Shown here in pieces: positions 48,715 through 60,916 of a stretch of 64,000 nucleotides of DNA (its first letter is position 1; each line of letters begins with the position of its first letter). The position numbers and the translations under genes are program-made. The notes beneath the pieces were generated by a model, which did no database searches, was not told the DNA's origin, and saw only the letters and a list, made by a program, of their open reading frames with translations. This stretch comes from Boswellia sacra (Eukaryota > Streptophyta > Magnoliopsida > Sapindales > Burseraceae): the NCBI GenBank assembly GCA_013180625.2, contig SNVD02014720.1:1-64000 (forward strand). The letters run 5' to 3'.

Positions 48715-51700
48715 GGACTCTTCATTTTGGTCAAAATTTTCAAATAATGATTTTAACCGTTATCCATTAACTTTAAACACATTACCATTCTTTGGGTTCT
48801 CGATTTCAACTGCTCCATGAGGGAAAACATTTTTAACAATGAAAGGCCCAGTCCAACGAGACCAAAGTTTACCAGGAAACAAATGCAATCTTGAATCATA
48901 CAAAAGAACTTTTTATGTGAAGGTTCAAAAGATTTTCTAACAATGGATTTGTCATGAAAAACCTTCATTTTTTCTTTTTAGATTTTAGAATTTTCATAAG
49001 CCTCATTCCTGATTTCTTCAAATTCACTTAGTTGGAGTTTACGTAACTTGCAAGCATCATTCAAGTTTGTGTTAAATGTTTTAATGGCCCAATAAGCTTT
49101 ATGCTCAATTTCCACAGGCAAGCGACAAGGTTTTCCATAAACTAATCTGTAAGGAGACATTCCTAATGATGTTTTGAAAGCAGTTCGGTAAGCCCAAAGT
49201 GCATCATTAAGTCTTAAGGACCAATCTTTGCGATTTGGGTTAACCGTTTTTTCTAAAATCTGTTTTATCTCCCTATTAGCAAGTTCAACTTGTCCACTTG
49301 TTTGTGGGTGATAAGGTGTAGAAATTTTATGGTTTATTCCATATTTCTTCATTAAAGTTTCAAATAGTTTGTTACAAAAATGTGTACCCCTACCACTAAT
49401 AATGGCTCGAGGAATTCCAAATCGACTCAAGATATTCTCTTTCAAGAATTTGACAACTGTTTTGTGATCATTATTTCGACATGGAATTGCGTCGACCCAT
49501 TTTGAAACATAGTCTACTGCAACAAGGATGTACACAAAACCAAATGACGGTGGAAAAGGTCCCATAAAATCAATACCCCAACAGTCAAAGATATCAACGA
49601 CAAGAATGGGATTCAACGGCATCATGTTTCTTTTTGAAATAGATCCCAATTTTTGACAATTTTCACACGTTTTAAAAAATGCATGTGCATCTTTAAATAA
49701 GGTGGGCCAATAAAATCCACATTGTAAGATCTTAGCAGCTGTTTTTCTAGATGAAAAATGTCCGCCACATGCTTCAGAATGACAAAAGTTAATGACACTA
49801 CTTACCTCATTGTCGGGTATGCATCTTCTTATTATTTGATCCGGACAATATTTGAAAAGATACGGATCATCCCAGTAAAAATTTTTCACCTCGGTTAAAA
49901 ATTTTCTTTTGTCTTGAGCATTCCAATGAGGTGGCATTTTTCCTGTCGCAAGAAAATTTACAATGTTAGCAAACCAAGGTACAGTAGCAACAAAAAATAA
50001 AAATTCATCAGGAAAAGAATCATTGATAAGTGAAGTTTCAATTAATGTCTCTGTCGTTAGTCTTGAAAGATGATCAGCAACGACATTTTCGGCTCCTTTC
50101 TTATCCTTTATTGTGATGTTGAATTCTTGGAGCAACAAGATCCACCGTATCAATCTAGGTTTTGCATCCTGTTTAGACATTAAATATCTCACAGCTGCAT
50201 GATCAGTGTAAACAATTGTGGGAGAACCAATTAAATAAGAACGAAATTTGTCCGATGCAAATACTACTGCAAGTAGCTCTTTTTCAGTTGTTGTGTAATT
50301 CATTTGCGCATCATTTAAAGTCCTACTTGCATAGTATATGATATAAGGCTTACCTTCTTTTCTTTGTCCTAAGACAGCACCAACGGCATAGTCACTTGCA
50401 TCACACATCAATTCAAAAGGCAAGGACCAATCAGGAGATTGCATAATTGGAGCAGTTGTTAAAAGTCCAATTAATGTATCAAAGGCATTTTGACATTCTT
50501 GAGTCCATTCAAAGGAAGTATCTTTTATTAAAAGGTTACAAACAGGCTTAGATATAGCACTGAAATTTCTTATGAGCCTCTTATAAAATCCAGCATGCTC
50601 TAAGAATGAACGAACCTCTTTAACTGTTTTTGGTGGATGCAAATGGGAAATTAATTCCACTTTTGCTTTGTCCACTTCAATTCCTTTAGAAGACACCACA
50701 TGACCTAAGACAATGCTCGAAGTGACCATATAATGACATTTTTCCCAATTCAAAATAAGACCTTTTTCTACACACCTTTTTAGGACTTTTTCTAAGTTTT
50801 CAAGACAATTATCAAAAGAGTTTCCAAAGATAGTTAAATCATCCATGAAAACTTCTAAACAATGCTCGACCATGTCACTAAAAATGCTTAGCATGCATCT
50901 TTGAAAAGTAGCTGGAGCATTACAAAGTCCAAAAGACATTGTCCTAAATGCAAAAGTGCCGAAGGGGCACGTGAATGTGGTCTTTTCTTGGTCTTCGAGT
51001 GCAATGGGAATTTGATAATAGCATGAGTATCCATCAAGAAAGCAGTAGTAGGGGTGTCCTGCTACTCTTTCAAGAATTTGGTCAAGGAAAGGTAAGGGAA
51101 AATTGTCTTTTCTAGTGACAGCATTTAATTTTCTATAATCAATGAATATCCTCCAACTAGATGGAACACGAGTTGGCAATGATTCCCCCTTTTCATTTTT
51201 AACAACTGTAATGCCAGATTTTTTAGGTACTACTCGTGTAGGGCTTACCCATTTACTATCAGAAATAGGAAAGATAATTCCCACATCAAGTAGCTTAAGA
51301 ACTTCAGCCCTAATGACCTCTTTCATGTGTGGATTTAATCTTCTTTGAGGTTGTTGGGATGTTTTGGCATTTTCCTCTAGATGTATTCTATGTGTGCAAA
51401 TTAAAGGGTTAATGCCTTTTATATCTTTTAAAGTCCACCCAATTGCATTTTTATGCCTTTTAAGCACTTCTATCAACTTACCTTGTTGCTCGTATGTGAG
51501 GGATGAAGAAATTACCATCGGATATGTCTGATTCTCCCCAAGATATGCATATTTCGGTCCTTGAGGTAAGGGCTTTAGTTCTAACTTGGGAGCTTCCTCT
51601 GCCTTGCTTTCATTTATTTGCCCTAATTCTTCGAATCTTGGTTTTAGGCATTTTTCCATCACCTGTGCATAATCCAATAAAGAACACATATCAGAAAGAT

Positions 51701-51830
51701 CGTGTTCTAGTTCCATACTTGATTCTAACGAATTCACTAAACAAGTTTCTAAAGGATCAGAAGAACTCCCTTTTTGGATGTGATCTTCCACAATAGATTT
51801 GATCATATTAGCCTCCTCAATTTCATCTTC
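48715..51830 (-). pseudogene. Athila-like pol: reverse transcriptase, RNase H, integrase
   Basis: The main open frame (942 codons from 51806) holds the RT catalytic Asp in F-L-D-G-Y (258) and F-M-D-D (320-323), RNase H C-D-A-S-D (469), T-E-K-E and Y-T-D-H (535), integrase zinc ligands H676, H683, C714 and C717, the first core Asp (746) in G-I-D-F and the Glu (841) in V-E-L-A-N-R-E. The second integrase Asp, normally in S-D-x-G-T-H-F, is Gly-805 (GGT), so this integrase should be inactive. A stop at 48978 and a later frameshift break the C-terminal domain, which continues to about 48715. A TAA at 51831 separates it in frame from gag-protease. Confidence 0.95.
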
Positions 51831-54103
51831 TTATTTATGTGGTTGTTTGCACATATTGAAAACATTAAGTTCCAATGTCATGTTCCCAAATGATAGCTTC
51901 ATGACTCCATTCCTGCAATTAATCAAAACATTAGAAGTAGCTAGAAATGGACGCCCTAAAATAACAGGAATTGAATTACTTACTTCCACTGGTTGTGTGT
52001 CAAAGACAATAAAATCCACTGGGTAAATGAATTTATCGACTTGAACTAACACATCTTCTACTACTTCTCTTGGTACTTTAATTGATCTATCAGCAAGCAA
52101 AAGAGTCGCAGAAGTTGGTTTTAACTCACCTAGATTGAGTTTCTGAAAAACCGAATATAGAAGCAAATTCACACTAGCACCAAGATCAAGTAAAGCTTGT
52201 TCAATTTTATGGTTTCTAATAACACATGAAATTGTAGGACAACCTGGATCCTTATATTTCACTGTATTATTGTTTTGAAGAATGACACTTACTTTCTCAG
52301 CTATGAAGGCCTTCTTTTTCACATTCAAATTTCTTTTCACAGTGCACAAGTCTTTCAAAAATTTTGCATAAGAAGGTACCTGTTTGATCACATCAAGCCA
52401 GGGAATGTTGACCTTTACCTGTTTGAAAATTTCAAAAATTTCAGAATTGTGAGTTGCCTTCTTTTGTGTGGCTAATGGTTGAGGAAATGGAGGCACAGAT
52501 GAGGATATGGTTTCCTCTTCGCTAGGTATTGGTTTGGCAACGCCTTCCTGCCCTTTAGAGATCGATTCTTCTTCTTTCTTACAAGGGTCAAGAATGTGTT
52601 TTTCAACGACCTTACCATTGCAAAGGGTCATGACTGACTTGGCTTGGTCAATATAATGGTTACTTGAACTCCCTGCATTTGCGTTAGATTGATCTTTGGG
52701 GTTTTGCAATGTTAGAGAAGGAAATTTTCCCTTCTCTTGGATGCTAAATGTAGATGCAAATTTTGCAGGAGTTTTTGACAAATTTGCTAATGTTTGAGCA
52801 GTTTGACTATTGAAGGTCTCTTGCTTTGTAATGAATGAATGCAATGTTTCTTCAAGGTCATTCCTAGGAGGAGGAGAATATGCATGATCATGAGAATTTT
52901 GAAATTTTTGTTGTGTTTGAAAAGGGGCTTGTGAAGATTGTGCATAATTATCATTTCTCCAACTAAGATTTGGATGATTTCTCCAACCAGGATTGTAGGT
53001 TTGTGAATATGGATTGTGATTTGGCCTTTTGAAAGTGTTCACGGCATTGGCTTGCTCATGAAGACATTCCCTAAAGGCAAGCAAAGTTGGGCAATCATTA
53101 GTAGAATGGTCATTGTCATCACAAATGTTACACACATTTTCTTGAATAGAATTCAATTGACTACTCTTTTTCATCTCTAGAGTCTCGACTTTTCTAGCTA
53201 GTGATGCATATTTGGCTTGAAGGTCATGGTCTTCCCTAAGGTTGTAAATGCCTCTATTGGATGTCGAGGTTGGGGCCTTGCCTGGTACCTCATAGGTGCC
53301 AGCAGTGTCCCAATTTTGTGCCTTTTCTGCCAAGGAATCTAGGAAGTCAAGTGCTTCCTCAGGGTCTTTTTCTTTAAATTCTCCATTACACATTAATTCT
53401 ACTAGTTGCCTATCTTGAGGTGTTAACCCTTCATAGAAGTGTGCAACTATTCTCCAAGTTTCAAACCCATGGTGAGGATAGGTATTAAGTAGTTCCTTAT
53501 ACCTATCCCAACATTGGTAAAGGGTTTCCCCTTGTTTTTGAGAGAAATCCGAAATTTGTCTTTTAAGAGAATTTGTTCTATGGGTAGGAAAAAATTTTTT
53601 CAAAAATTGTTGTCTCATCTCATCCCATGAACTGATGGAATTCGACCTCAAATTTTGTACCATGTTCTAGCTTTATCTTTTAAAGAAAAAGGAAAAAGCT
53701 TTAATCTAATAATGTTTATGCTACAATTTGGGTCAGTGTAGGAGCTACATACCTCTTCAAAGAGTTTCAAGTGCGAATATGGGTTCTCCATGTCAAGGCC
53801 ATGAAAAGTGGGTAGAAGTCGAACAAAACTTGGTTTGAAATTGAAATGGATTGAATCTGGAGGAGAAACTACACAAGATGGTGCACTAGTCCTTACCGAA
53901 TTCATGTAATCTCTGAGGGTTCTTAGTTGGTTTTGATCATTTTCTTGGGAACGGTTGTCCCCTTCATCCGTGAACCTTTCCACTAGATTGTCAGCCATGT
54001 TTTCTAAGGAAGATGATGTTTTTCTAACAAGTCTACCACTAGATGTTTGTGACCAAATTTTCATGCAAGAAAGAGAGAAGAAAAGAGAAGAAAAGATGAA
54101 CAC
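51831..54103 (-). pseudogene. Athila-like gag-protease
   Basis: The first part (54103 to about 53650) has F-L-P-T-F-H-G-L-D and L-K-L-F-P-F-S-L-K-D-K-A, the retrotransposon gag domain; a frameshift near 53655 joins it to a 610-codon frame. That has W-D-E-M-R-Q-Q-F, Q-G-E-T-L-Y-Q-C-W-D-R-Y, a CCHC zinc knuckle (C178 to C191), a long low-complexity linker, and an aspartic protease with D-L-G-A-S (493-497) and I-L-G-R-P-F-L (568-574). Gag builds the particle; the protease cuts the polyprotein. The likely start is M-K-I-W or the later M-A-D-N-L. The in-frame TAA at 51831 could be either decay or a readthrough site. Confidence 0.93.
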
Positions 54104-54177
54104 ACAAAAAAAAAAAAAAATTTAGATCTAAGATGAGAAAAGAGAACACTTACAATTTTGCACGCCAATTTTTACCT

Positions 54178-54195
54178 TCCCCAGCAACGGCGCCA
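54178..54195 (-). other. Primer binding site (tRNA-Asp type)
   Basis: TGGCGCCGTTGCTGGGGA on the minus strand, the site typical of Athila elements, 6 nt inside the 5' LTR. Confidence 0.92.
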
Positions 54196-54201
54196 AAAAC
54201 T

Positions 54202-55570
54202 TGACACATCCGAAAAAGGATTGTCTCCCAAGTATAGGAGTGTCGAAGTAATAAACCCGGTAAGACCGGGGTTGATCCACGAGGAAGGGATTTTAGCGCT
54301 ACAAATTATAAGCTAAGCAAATATGATATCGATGATTCAAAGAAATGGCAAGATAATATCAACAAATATAATAGGAACAAGTTCTTAAACAATAAATGAG
54401 AATCACATAAGAGAAATCAACACAATGATAATGAGAGCTAAGGTTAGGGGATCCGCCCTTGACATTTCGAATAAGGATAAACAACCCATTTTAGTTATAT
54501 GAATTATATTTGCTTCGTTACCAATATTTATACCACTACTTGTAAATGGGTTCAAGCATCCAATTTGCCAATCTCCATATGTCGACAACAAATCAAGGTT
54601 CCTAACTAGATTCGTGTCAGTAAGGGAAAACCATACAACATCTAGAAAGGATCCAAGCATTTGATGTGCCAAGGATTGTCTACAATGGATCAAGACCTCC
54701 ACTTTACGAGTGGTGTCAAGATTGATTAAGCAAATTAAATCATATACAATAAACAACATAAGATTACAATAATTAAGCACATATTAAAGGGTTAGAGAAT
54801 CCTTACTCTCATATCAAGGGTTTCACCCTTTCACCTTAGCAAGAGAGAAATTAGAAAGACATCATAAGAGAAAGAAAACAAATTATAAGAAAAAAGAGAT
54901 TCATTAATAACATAAAAATACAGGAGAGAAAAACACGATAACAAGGGATCCCAGCAAAGGTCAAGATGCCCTAATGGGTCACAAGGCACCTCTATTTATA
55001 GATACATTCAGGGCAAACTTGTCAAATTACGAAGGAATAATTGTCAAATATTAGATGCACCAACTTTGACAATTAGGGTAATTAGGTGAACTGACTTTGA
55101 CCACCAATTTTGACATTGAATTTTTTAGAATTTTAATCATATGTCTGCATGAAAGTCATAGATATTTCTCTTAGATTTCTAGAACATCTTGATTCATATG
55201 ATTTGGATATGTATTTTGAGAGATACGGTCCAAATACTGAGGCATAGTCAAGCTGGGCCGAAACTACAGATGGGTTCACTTCAAGCCCATTTTTGGTCCA
55301 CTAAGAGCCCGAATTTGACAATGCTTCCGAAATACAATTTAGTAGATAATTTAATCAGCTTTCCAAAATATTAAGATTTGCACCATTCTGATCTATAAAT
55401 GGAGAGTTATGCCCATTTTACCGAATCTACATCAAAACTGAAATTAAGAGAAAGTTAATTCAAAGGATGTAAAGACTACAAATATGCTTAAGTTGAGGGA
55501 TTTAGTGACATTATTAATGTAATATGATGAATTAAGCTCTCATTAAGCATACATATTTAAGTGTTCATCA
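54202..55570 (-). repeat. 5' LTR of the LOG-carrying Athila-like element
   Basis: It pairs with 45218-46595 and matches 60917-62302 in the same family. The TATA box, CTATAAATAG on the minus strand, is at 54992-55001. It is followed outside by the AACTG duplication. Confidence 0.95.
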
Positions 55571-55575
55571 AACTG

Positions 55576-55791
55576 CTTGACTGATTCGGGCTCTTCTTGA
55601 TTAATTGAGTTGTTCCCCCTACCTCTGCCTTAGCTAGTCTCACCATCAAAATCAGCATTACCTTCGTGTGGCGGCTGGTTCATGTGGTTGGGCCTATTTT
55701 GGACTGCTTCAATGAGTTGGGCCATTTGTTGTTGGAGCGTGATGATGTCAACCCCCATTTGAACCATCTCGTTGTTGTTCGGTGCAGCCAT
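55576..55791 (-). pseudogene. Tat gag, N-terminal part
   Basis: It starts M-A-A-P-N-N-N-E-M-V-Q-M and has a coiled-coil-like Q-Q-Q-M-A-Q-L-I-E-A-V-Q, as in Tat gag. A stop follows at 55630. Reading on through the AACTG duplication, the frame continues into the gag piece left of 45217, showing the Athila-like element landed in this gene. Confidence 0.75.
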
Positions 55792-55821
55792 TTTGTTAAT
55801 TGGTTCTTCTTGCCTTATCAA

Positions 55822-56578
55822 ACAACCACCTTGTCAAACAACCACCTCGTCTAACCACTGTAAAACAAAGGTGCATGCATATATGCATGATGTGATGCAT
55901 GCTCATACAAGGGCATAAATAGGCTTTCAGCCTTCCAACCTTATCTCTCCCACACATGTGAGGTCCAATCTCTTTTCCTAAGATTTTTGGCCTCATTCCC
56001 AATTCATCATCACGAGATGTGGGAATGTAAGATTCCCTCGCCTATTTCTAACAAACATGTTGATGTTGGATTCTTCATAATTATCATAACATGACTTTCT
56101 AAACATCATGACAACCTTAACTCATGGGACATGTTCCCATTTTGTTCTTATGGGTGACTTGACATGTGACATTCATTCATGGTTTCGTGAGGTTGGTGTT
56201 ATTCTGATCATGGGGAATTTACATGCATAGACATGTATTTCAACATGAGTTTTGGATATTCATCCTATTGAAAATTTATAGATTGATCTACATGGGCTTT
56301 AGTCTTAAGGGTCCAATAGTCTAGGCTCCTTCGAGTGAGAGATGTCCCCTTGGGCTGGTCTCCTTTTGTACCAATTCAATAGTATGTGCTCAAAGGTGAT
56401 AATACCAACATGAGTCATCTAGGGGGCGAATGGAGCCAAAGATTTATAATGCCAATGCTACACAACTAGTTTAAGTAGTTTGTACTCATTGTGTGCAAAA
56501 AGCGTAGTGATGCAAGGACTCAAAATGTCAACATGAGCTATTAGAAATCGGTATCCCAATCAGAATTAACTTCTCTTA
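55822..56578 (-). other. Tat 5' untranslated leader
   Basis: Between the primer site and gag. No coding frame is recognised; CATGCAT-rich near 55870-55900. Confidence 0.5.
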
Positions 56579-56596
56579 TCCCCAGTGAAGTCACCA
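56579..56596 (-). other. Tat primer binding site
   Basis: The minus strand reads TGGTGACTTCACTGGGGA, close to the TGGCGACTCCACTGGGGA sites of Tat elements (tRNA-Arg type). It lies between the LTR and the gag leader. Confidence 0.7.
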
Positions 56597-58400
56597 TTGT
56601 GAACAGGGCTTTCATCTCGCCAAAGCGTTTTGCGATCGTGACATTATGTCAAAACCTCTTTCGGGACTTAAGAAAACACAAACAAGCCATGGGCACGTTT
56701 GGAGAAATGGAGTCGCCACCTAATTCTTCAATTGTGAATGAATGAGGGCAATTTGATCCCTCGCTTCAGGACCTAAACTACCCTCATCCCTTCAGCGATG
56801 GGTTTAAAAAGTTAGGTATGAGTCATTTGACCCTCCCAAATCAAAATCCAACCTCCACTAGGGTATACCAAATAAGAATATCTCATATTAACATATAATC
56901 CACTTAAGTTATTAATTTTATACACTTTTTCATTTTTGCCTTCATTAAGACATGTAAGGTGATTATTCAATCATAGTAGTTATATATTCATATATAGAAA
57001 GAGGGAGGAGAATAGAGTTATATTTCTTTCAAACATGGGGGATAGGGGAGAGGATTACATTGGTCTTCAACAAATAAAGTAAATGCTACTTTTAACACTT
57101 GAAATATAACATTCATATAAATCAAGTATTCAATAATGAAAGCATATTCATGCACAATCAATACAAACATTCTAATCAAGACTTGATAGATAATGAATTC
57201 CTCACCACCATATGTGAGTCTATTCAATGTCTATAAAGCCTCTTACATGCATAATCATACATTCAATTATTTATAAATCAATTAATTCAATACAAAGCCA
57301 TAATCTAGTATCATGGCATTCTAGCATAGATTTGATAATTTTGTCATGATAATTCTTCCTATTGCTATTCTAGCATAATTTATTTTACTTTATTGCATTT
57401 CTAGCCTAAGCATGGTTATCATGGCGTATTCTAGCCTAAGTCAAACAATCAAAATTAAGCAAGGTTATTATGGTCCAAACCAAGCATTCAAAGGGGCAAT
57501 GTGGTAATTCTTACCTATTCTATGCTATTTTCTAGCATGCTTCAAAGCAATATAAGTCCTCCTAGTATGATTCTAATCATGCACTCCTAAGCATGATTCT
57601 AAGCATTCATAAAGAAAGTTAAATTCCCAAACATGATTCTAATAAAGAAGGAATAGATAACTTACCTTGACACGTTTATCTATCTCCCAAAACATAAGTA
57701 AGAGTTAAACAATTCATAGAACCCTAAACATGCTCATAAGCATCAAAATAAACCCTAATCATGCTTAATTTTAAGCAAGAAAAGTAAAAGAGAAAATAGG
57801 AGGAAGAAGGGAAATCTACTCTCATGATGTACCCTTTATGGGTTGAGAGCAATATAAAATGCCCAAAAAAGGCTTTAAACTAGAAGAGACTTCTCAAATT
57901 CCTGAGCGTCTTCAAGAGGGAGAAAAGATTGGTGAGTTGTGAAAAGTGAGCCAAAGGGGGGTTTATATAGGTGAGGGCTGGAGTTGAAAAAGGTAGCAAA
58001 GAAATAAAAAAGGAAGGTTGGAATCAAAATATTCTAAAATTAAGGGACCAACAGCCAGGCGGCTGTTGGCAGACAGTTGGACGACTGTCAATCAACAACT
58101 GGACAACTATTCCTTGTTTAGTCCTTCCTATTTTGGCACTCTGCAGTGTAGTCCCTTCCGACCTTTGTCTATTTGATTGCACATAACTTTTCAAGTTCAA
58201 TCGGATTCATGATCCATAAATTTCTACGAAAACTCGACATCTGTATCTTCATAATGGTATATGAATCGTCAGTAGATTCCTTTTGGATTAATTTCTATGA
58301 TTTTTTTTAATGACATGTCATTTTTCAAGATATTTCATCAATTCCTTCTCACCTTTTTTTTTCTTACCTTCCAAAGGCATTTTAGTCATTTCTATCACTC
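56597..58400 (-). repeat. Tat 5' LTR (outer end truncated)
   Basis: It begins next to the primer site (minus-strand end …TGTTCACAA). Its 58050-58400 part matches the plus-strand LTR at 59880-60240 in inverse orientation (shared AATCATAGAAAT, AAGGTGAGAAGG, GGCGGCTGTTGG). The outer terminus is missing where it meets the plus-strand Tat fragment. The interior (57200-57650) has several TTCTAGCATA-type repeats. Confidence 0.65.
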
Positions 58401-58419
58401 GATACTCATATTCATTCCA

Positions 58420-59812
58420 TCATCAAGCCTTAAAAATTTATTATCTATAGTGATGTCTTTCTCGATTAAACTATGCATGATAATTTGCATTTCACTAGCA
58501 TTTTCGACATCAATACCATTCAAACTCATGACATTAATCTTGGTACAATTAAAAAACCAAAGAACATAGGCATTGCACTTGATGCAATTCCCAAAGAGAG
58601 AGAGAGAGAGAGATTTGAAAAATTATTAAAAAAATAAGAAGTCTTTGGCTAGTCTTATGATAACATGCCTGGAATTGATAGAAGCACCGTTAAGCATACA
58701 ATGTCAACGTATTCGCACGTGAATTCGATCAAGCTGAAGTTGAGGAGGTTGAGACTGGAATAGGCTTAGAGAATTAAGGAAGAAGTCTCCAAGCAGATTG
58801 AAGCCAAGTTTCTTGATGTGGTCAAGTATCCAGAGTGGTTAGCCAACGTCATGCCAGTGCCAAAGAAGGATGGAAGGCAAATGTGCGTTGATTACTGAGA
58901 CTGGAATAAGGCCTCACCAAAAGATGACTTTCCTTTGCCTCACATTGATGTGTTTGTGGATAGCATCATTGCCAGTGTAATGCTCTTTTTTATCGATAGG
59001 TTTTCTGGTTACAACCAGATAATAATGGCCAATAAAGACAAGATAAAAATAGCCTTCATTACGGAGTGGGAAACCTACTACTACAAGGTGATGCCCTTTG
59101 GGTTGAAGAATGCAGGGATAACCTACCAACAAATGATGATGATGCTATTTCATGATATGATGTATAAGGAGATACAAGTCCATGTCGATGACATGATGAT
59201 GAAATCTGAGACTCAAGAAGGTCACTTTAAAGCATTAGACAAATTCTTAGAAAGGGTTAAGAAGTACAAGCTATAACTTAATTTGAAGAACTGTGTTTTT
59301 GGAGTCACCTCAGGGAAACTGTAGCGGTTCGTAGTTGGCAAGAAGGGGATAGAGTTAGATCTCAACAAGTTTAAGGCAATTATAGAGATGACGTCGCCCA
59401 AGATGGAAAAAGAAGTTCGAAGGTTTCTTAGGAAGAATATACAAGTCAATTCATCGCCAAATTGATAAAAGTTTGCACACCAATCTTCAGACTCCTAAAG
59501 AAGGATCGGCTAATGACATGGAATGATCAATGCTGAGAACTGTTTGAGAATTAACAAGTATTTGCTGAATCCACCAGTTTTAAGTCTACCAAAACTCGAT
59601 AAGAATCTAGTTCTCTGCTTGGCTCTTGAGGAGGAAGCCATTGGGCTATGTTGTCACAAGAAAATGAGAATAGGGTGGAACATGCTATTTACTATCTTAG
59701 CAAGAAGTTGCACCTTATGAGACGACGTATAGTTACGTGGAGAAGCCGTGCTTAGCCATGGTATGGCTCTTGGAGACGTTGAGGCATCACTTTTAGTCTT
59801 ATAAGATTATGT
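58420..59812 (+). pseudogene. Tat pol fragment (reverse transcriptase, start of RNase H)
   Basis: In plus-strand broken frames: I-N-L-G-T-I-K-K-P (58530), Y-D-N-M-P-G-I-D, Y-P-E-W-L-A-N-V-M-P-V-P-K-K-D-G, N-K-A-S-P-K-D-D-F-P-L-P-H-I-D, P-F-G-L-K-N-A-G-I-T-Y-Q, and V-H-V-D-D-M-M-M-K (active site, normally Y-V-D-D-M), then L-A-L-E-E-E-A-I-G of the RNase H region. It matches the minus-strand Tat RT, so it is a second, oppositely oriented copy. It has no integrase; sequence switches to an LTR at about 59813. (GA)n lies at 58598-58612. Confidence 0.85.
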
Positions 59813-60680
59813 GTAGACACTAGGATTTTTTAGGCAATGATAAAATGAAGACGAACATTAAGAAATGGAAATGATCAAACTGCCTTGGAAGTCAAAAGGA
59901 GAAAGGTGAGAAGGGATTATTCGCGAGTCTCAAAAACTAACATGTGACTTCAAAAAATCATAGAAATCAATCTACGAGGAATCTGATGATCGATCATATA
60001 TCTTTGCGAAGCTACTGATATCTAGTTTTCCTAGAAATTTATAGATCACAAATCGAGTTGAACTCTAAAAGTTATGCACAATCGAACAGATAAAGGTAAA
60101 AAAGAACTACACTGAAAAGTTGTCTGGTGTGCAATAACTGGCCAATTGTTGACCAACAACAAGCCAACTACCAGCCAACAATCAACCAACTATTAGAGTG
60201 TCGGTTGGTGGTTTGCTAATAGCTGGCCGGCTGTTGGTCGTGTATTCTTGGAAAATTTTTTATGACACCTTCCTTTTTCGTTTTTCTTCTTCCTTTTTCA
60301 AGTCAACCCCTCTTCTATGTAAACGGGCTCAACCTCACTTCCAAGACATCACAATCCTCTCTTCTCTCCCTTGAAGACACGCTTGAGAATTTCAGAAGTC
60401 ATTTTCTAGTCTAATATTTTTTGAGCATTTTATATTGCTCTAAACCCGAAAAGGGAACATCTAAGAGTAGTTTTCTTTTCTTCCTCCTATTTTCTTATTT
60501 ATTTATTTTTCTTGGTTTAGAATAAGCATGTTTGGACTTGTTTATGCTTAGAATAAGTATGTTTAGGCTTTATTTTATTGCTTAGAAGAATGTTTCGAGG
60601 TTTTATAAATTGCTTAACCCTTTGTTATTTTATAAGATGGATAAGCGTGTCGAGATAAGTCTGCTTTCCTTTTTTTATTA
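59813..60680 (+). repeat. Tat LTR (plus strand, partial)
   Basis: It starts TGTGTAGACACTAGG straight after the RNase H fragment and matches part of the minus-strand LTR at 58050-58400. It contains many CCAACTG/GGCCGGCTGTTGG-type motifs (60120-60240). The 3' limit is uncertain. Confidence 0.55.
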
Positions 60681-60833
60681 GAATCATGTCTGAGGGCTTA
60701 TTTTCTTCGCGAATACTGTCAGATAGCCACATGACTGTTTGGAGATGGCCGCTCGACCTTTTGTGGCTTATTTACAGTGTAGAAGACAGTCAATTTGGAA
60801 GATTTGCAAATCGCCTAGAACAAGTTAATCTTC

Positions 60834-60910
60834 CTCAAAGAAGGCATCCAAGTGGAAGAAGGAATCTCCCTCGAAGAAGGCATCCACCTTAAAGAAGGAA
60901 TCTCCCTTGA
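60834..60910 (+). repeat. About 37-bp tandem duplication
   Basis: Two units of AAGAAGGCATCCA…AAGAAGGAATCTCCCT lie immediately before the LTR at 60917. Confidence 0.7.
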
Positions 60911-60916
60911 GAAAGG

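Larger units (their letters stand above)
45218..55570 (-). mobile_element. Complete Athila-like Ty3/gypsy retrotransposon carrying a LOG gene
   Basis: Two LTRs with TG…CA ends (on the plus strand TGACACATCC…GTGTTCATCA), the 5-bp duplication AACTG on both sides (45213-45217, 55571-55575), a tRNA-Asp-like primer site, gag-protease, RT-RNase H-integrase, a LOG gene, and a G-run before the 3' LTR. LTRs differ at four bases and one 2-nt indel in their first ~180 bp, so insertion is neither very recent nor ancient. Gag, pol and LOG each hold one or more disabling mutations. It sits in Tat gag. Confidence 0.96.
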
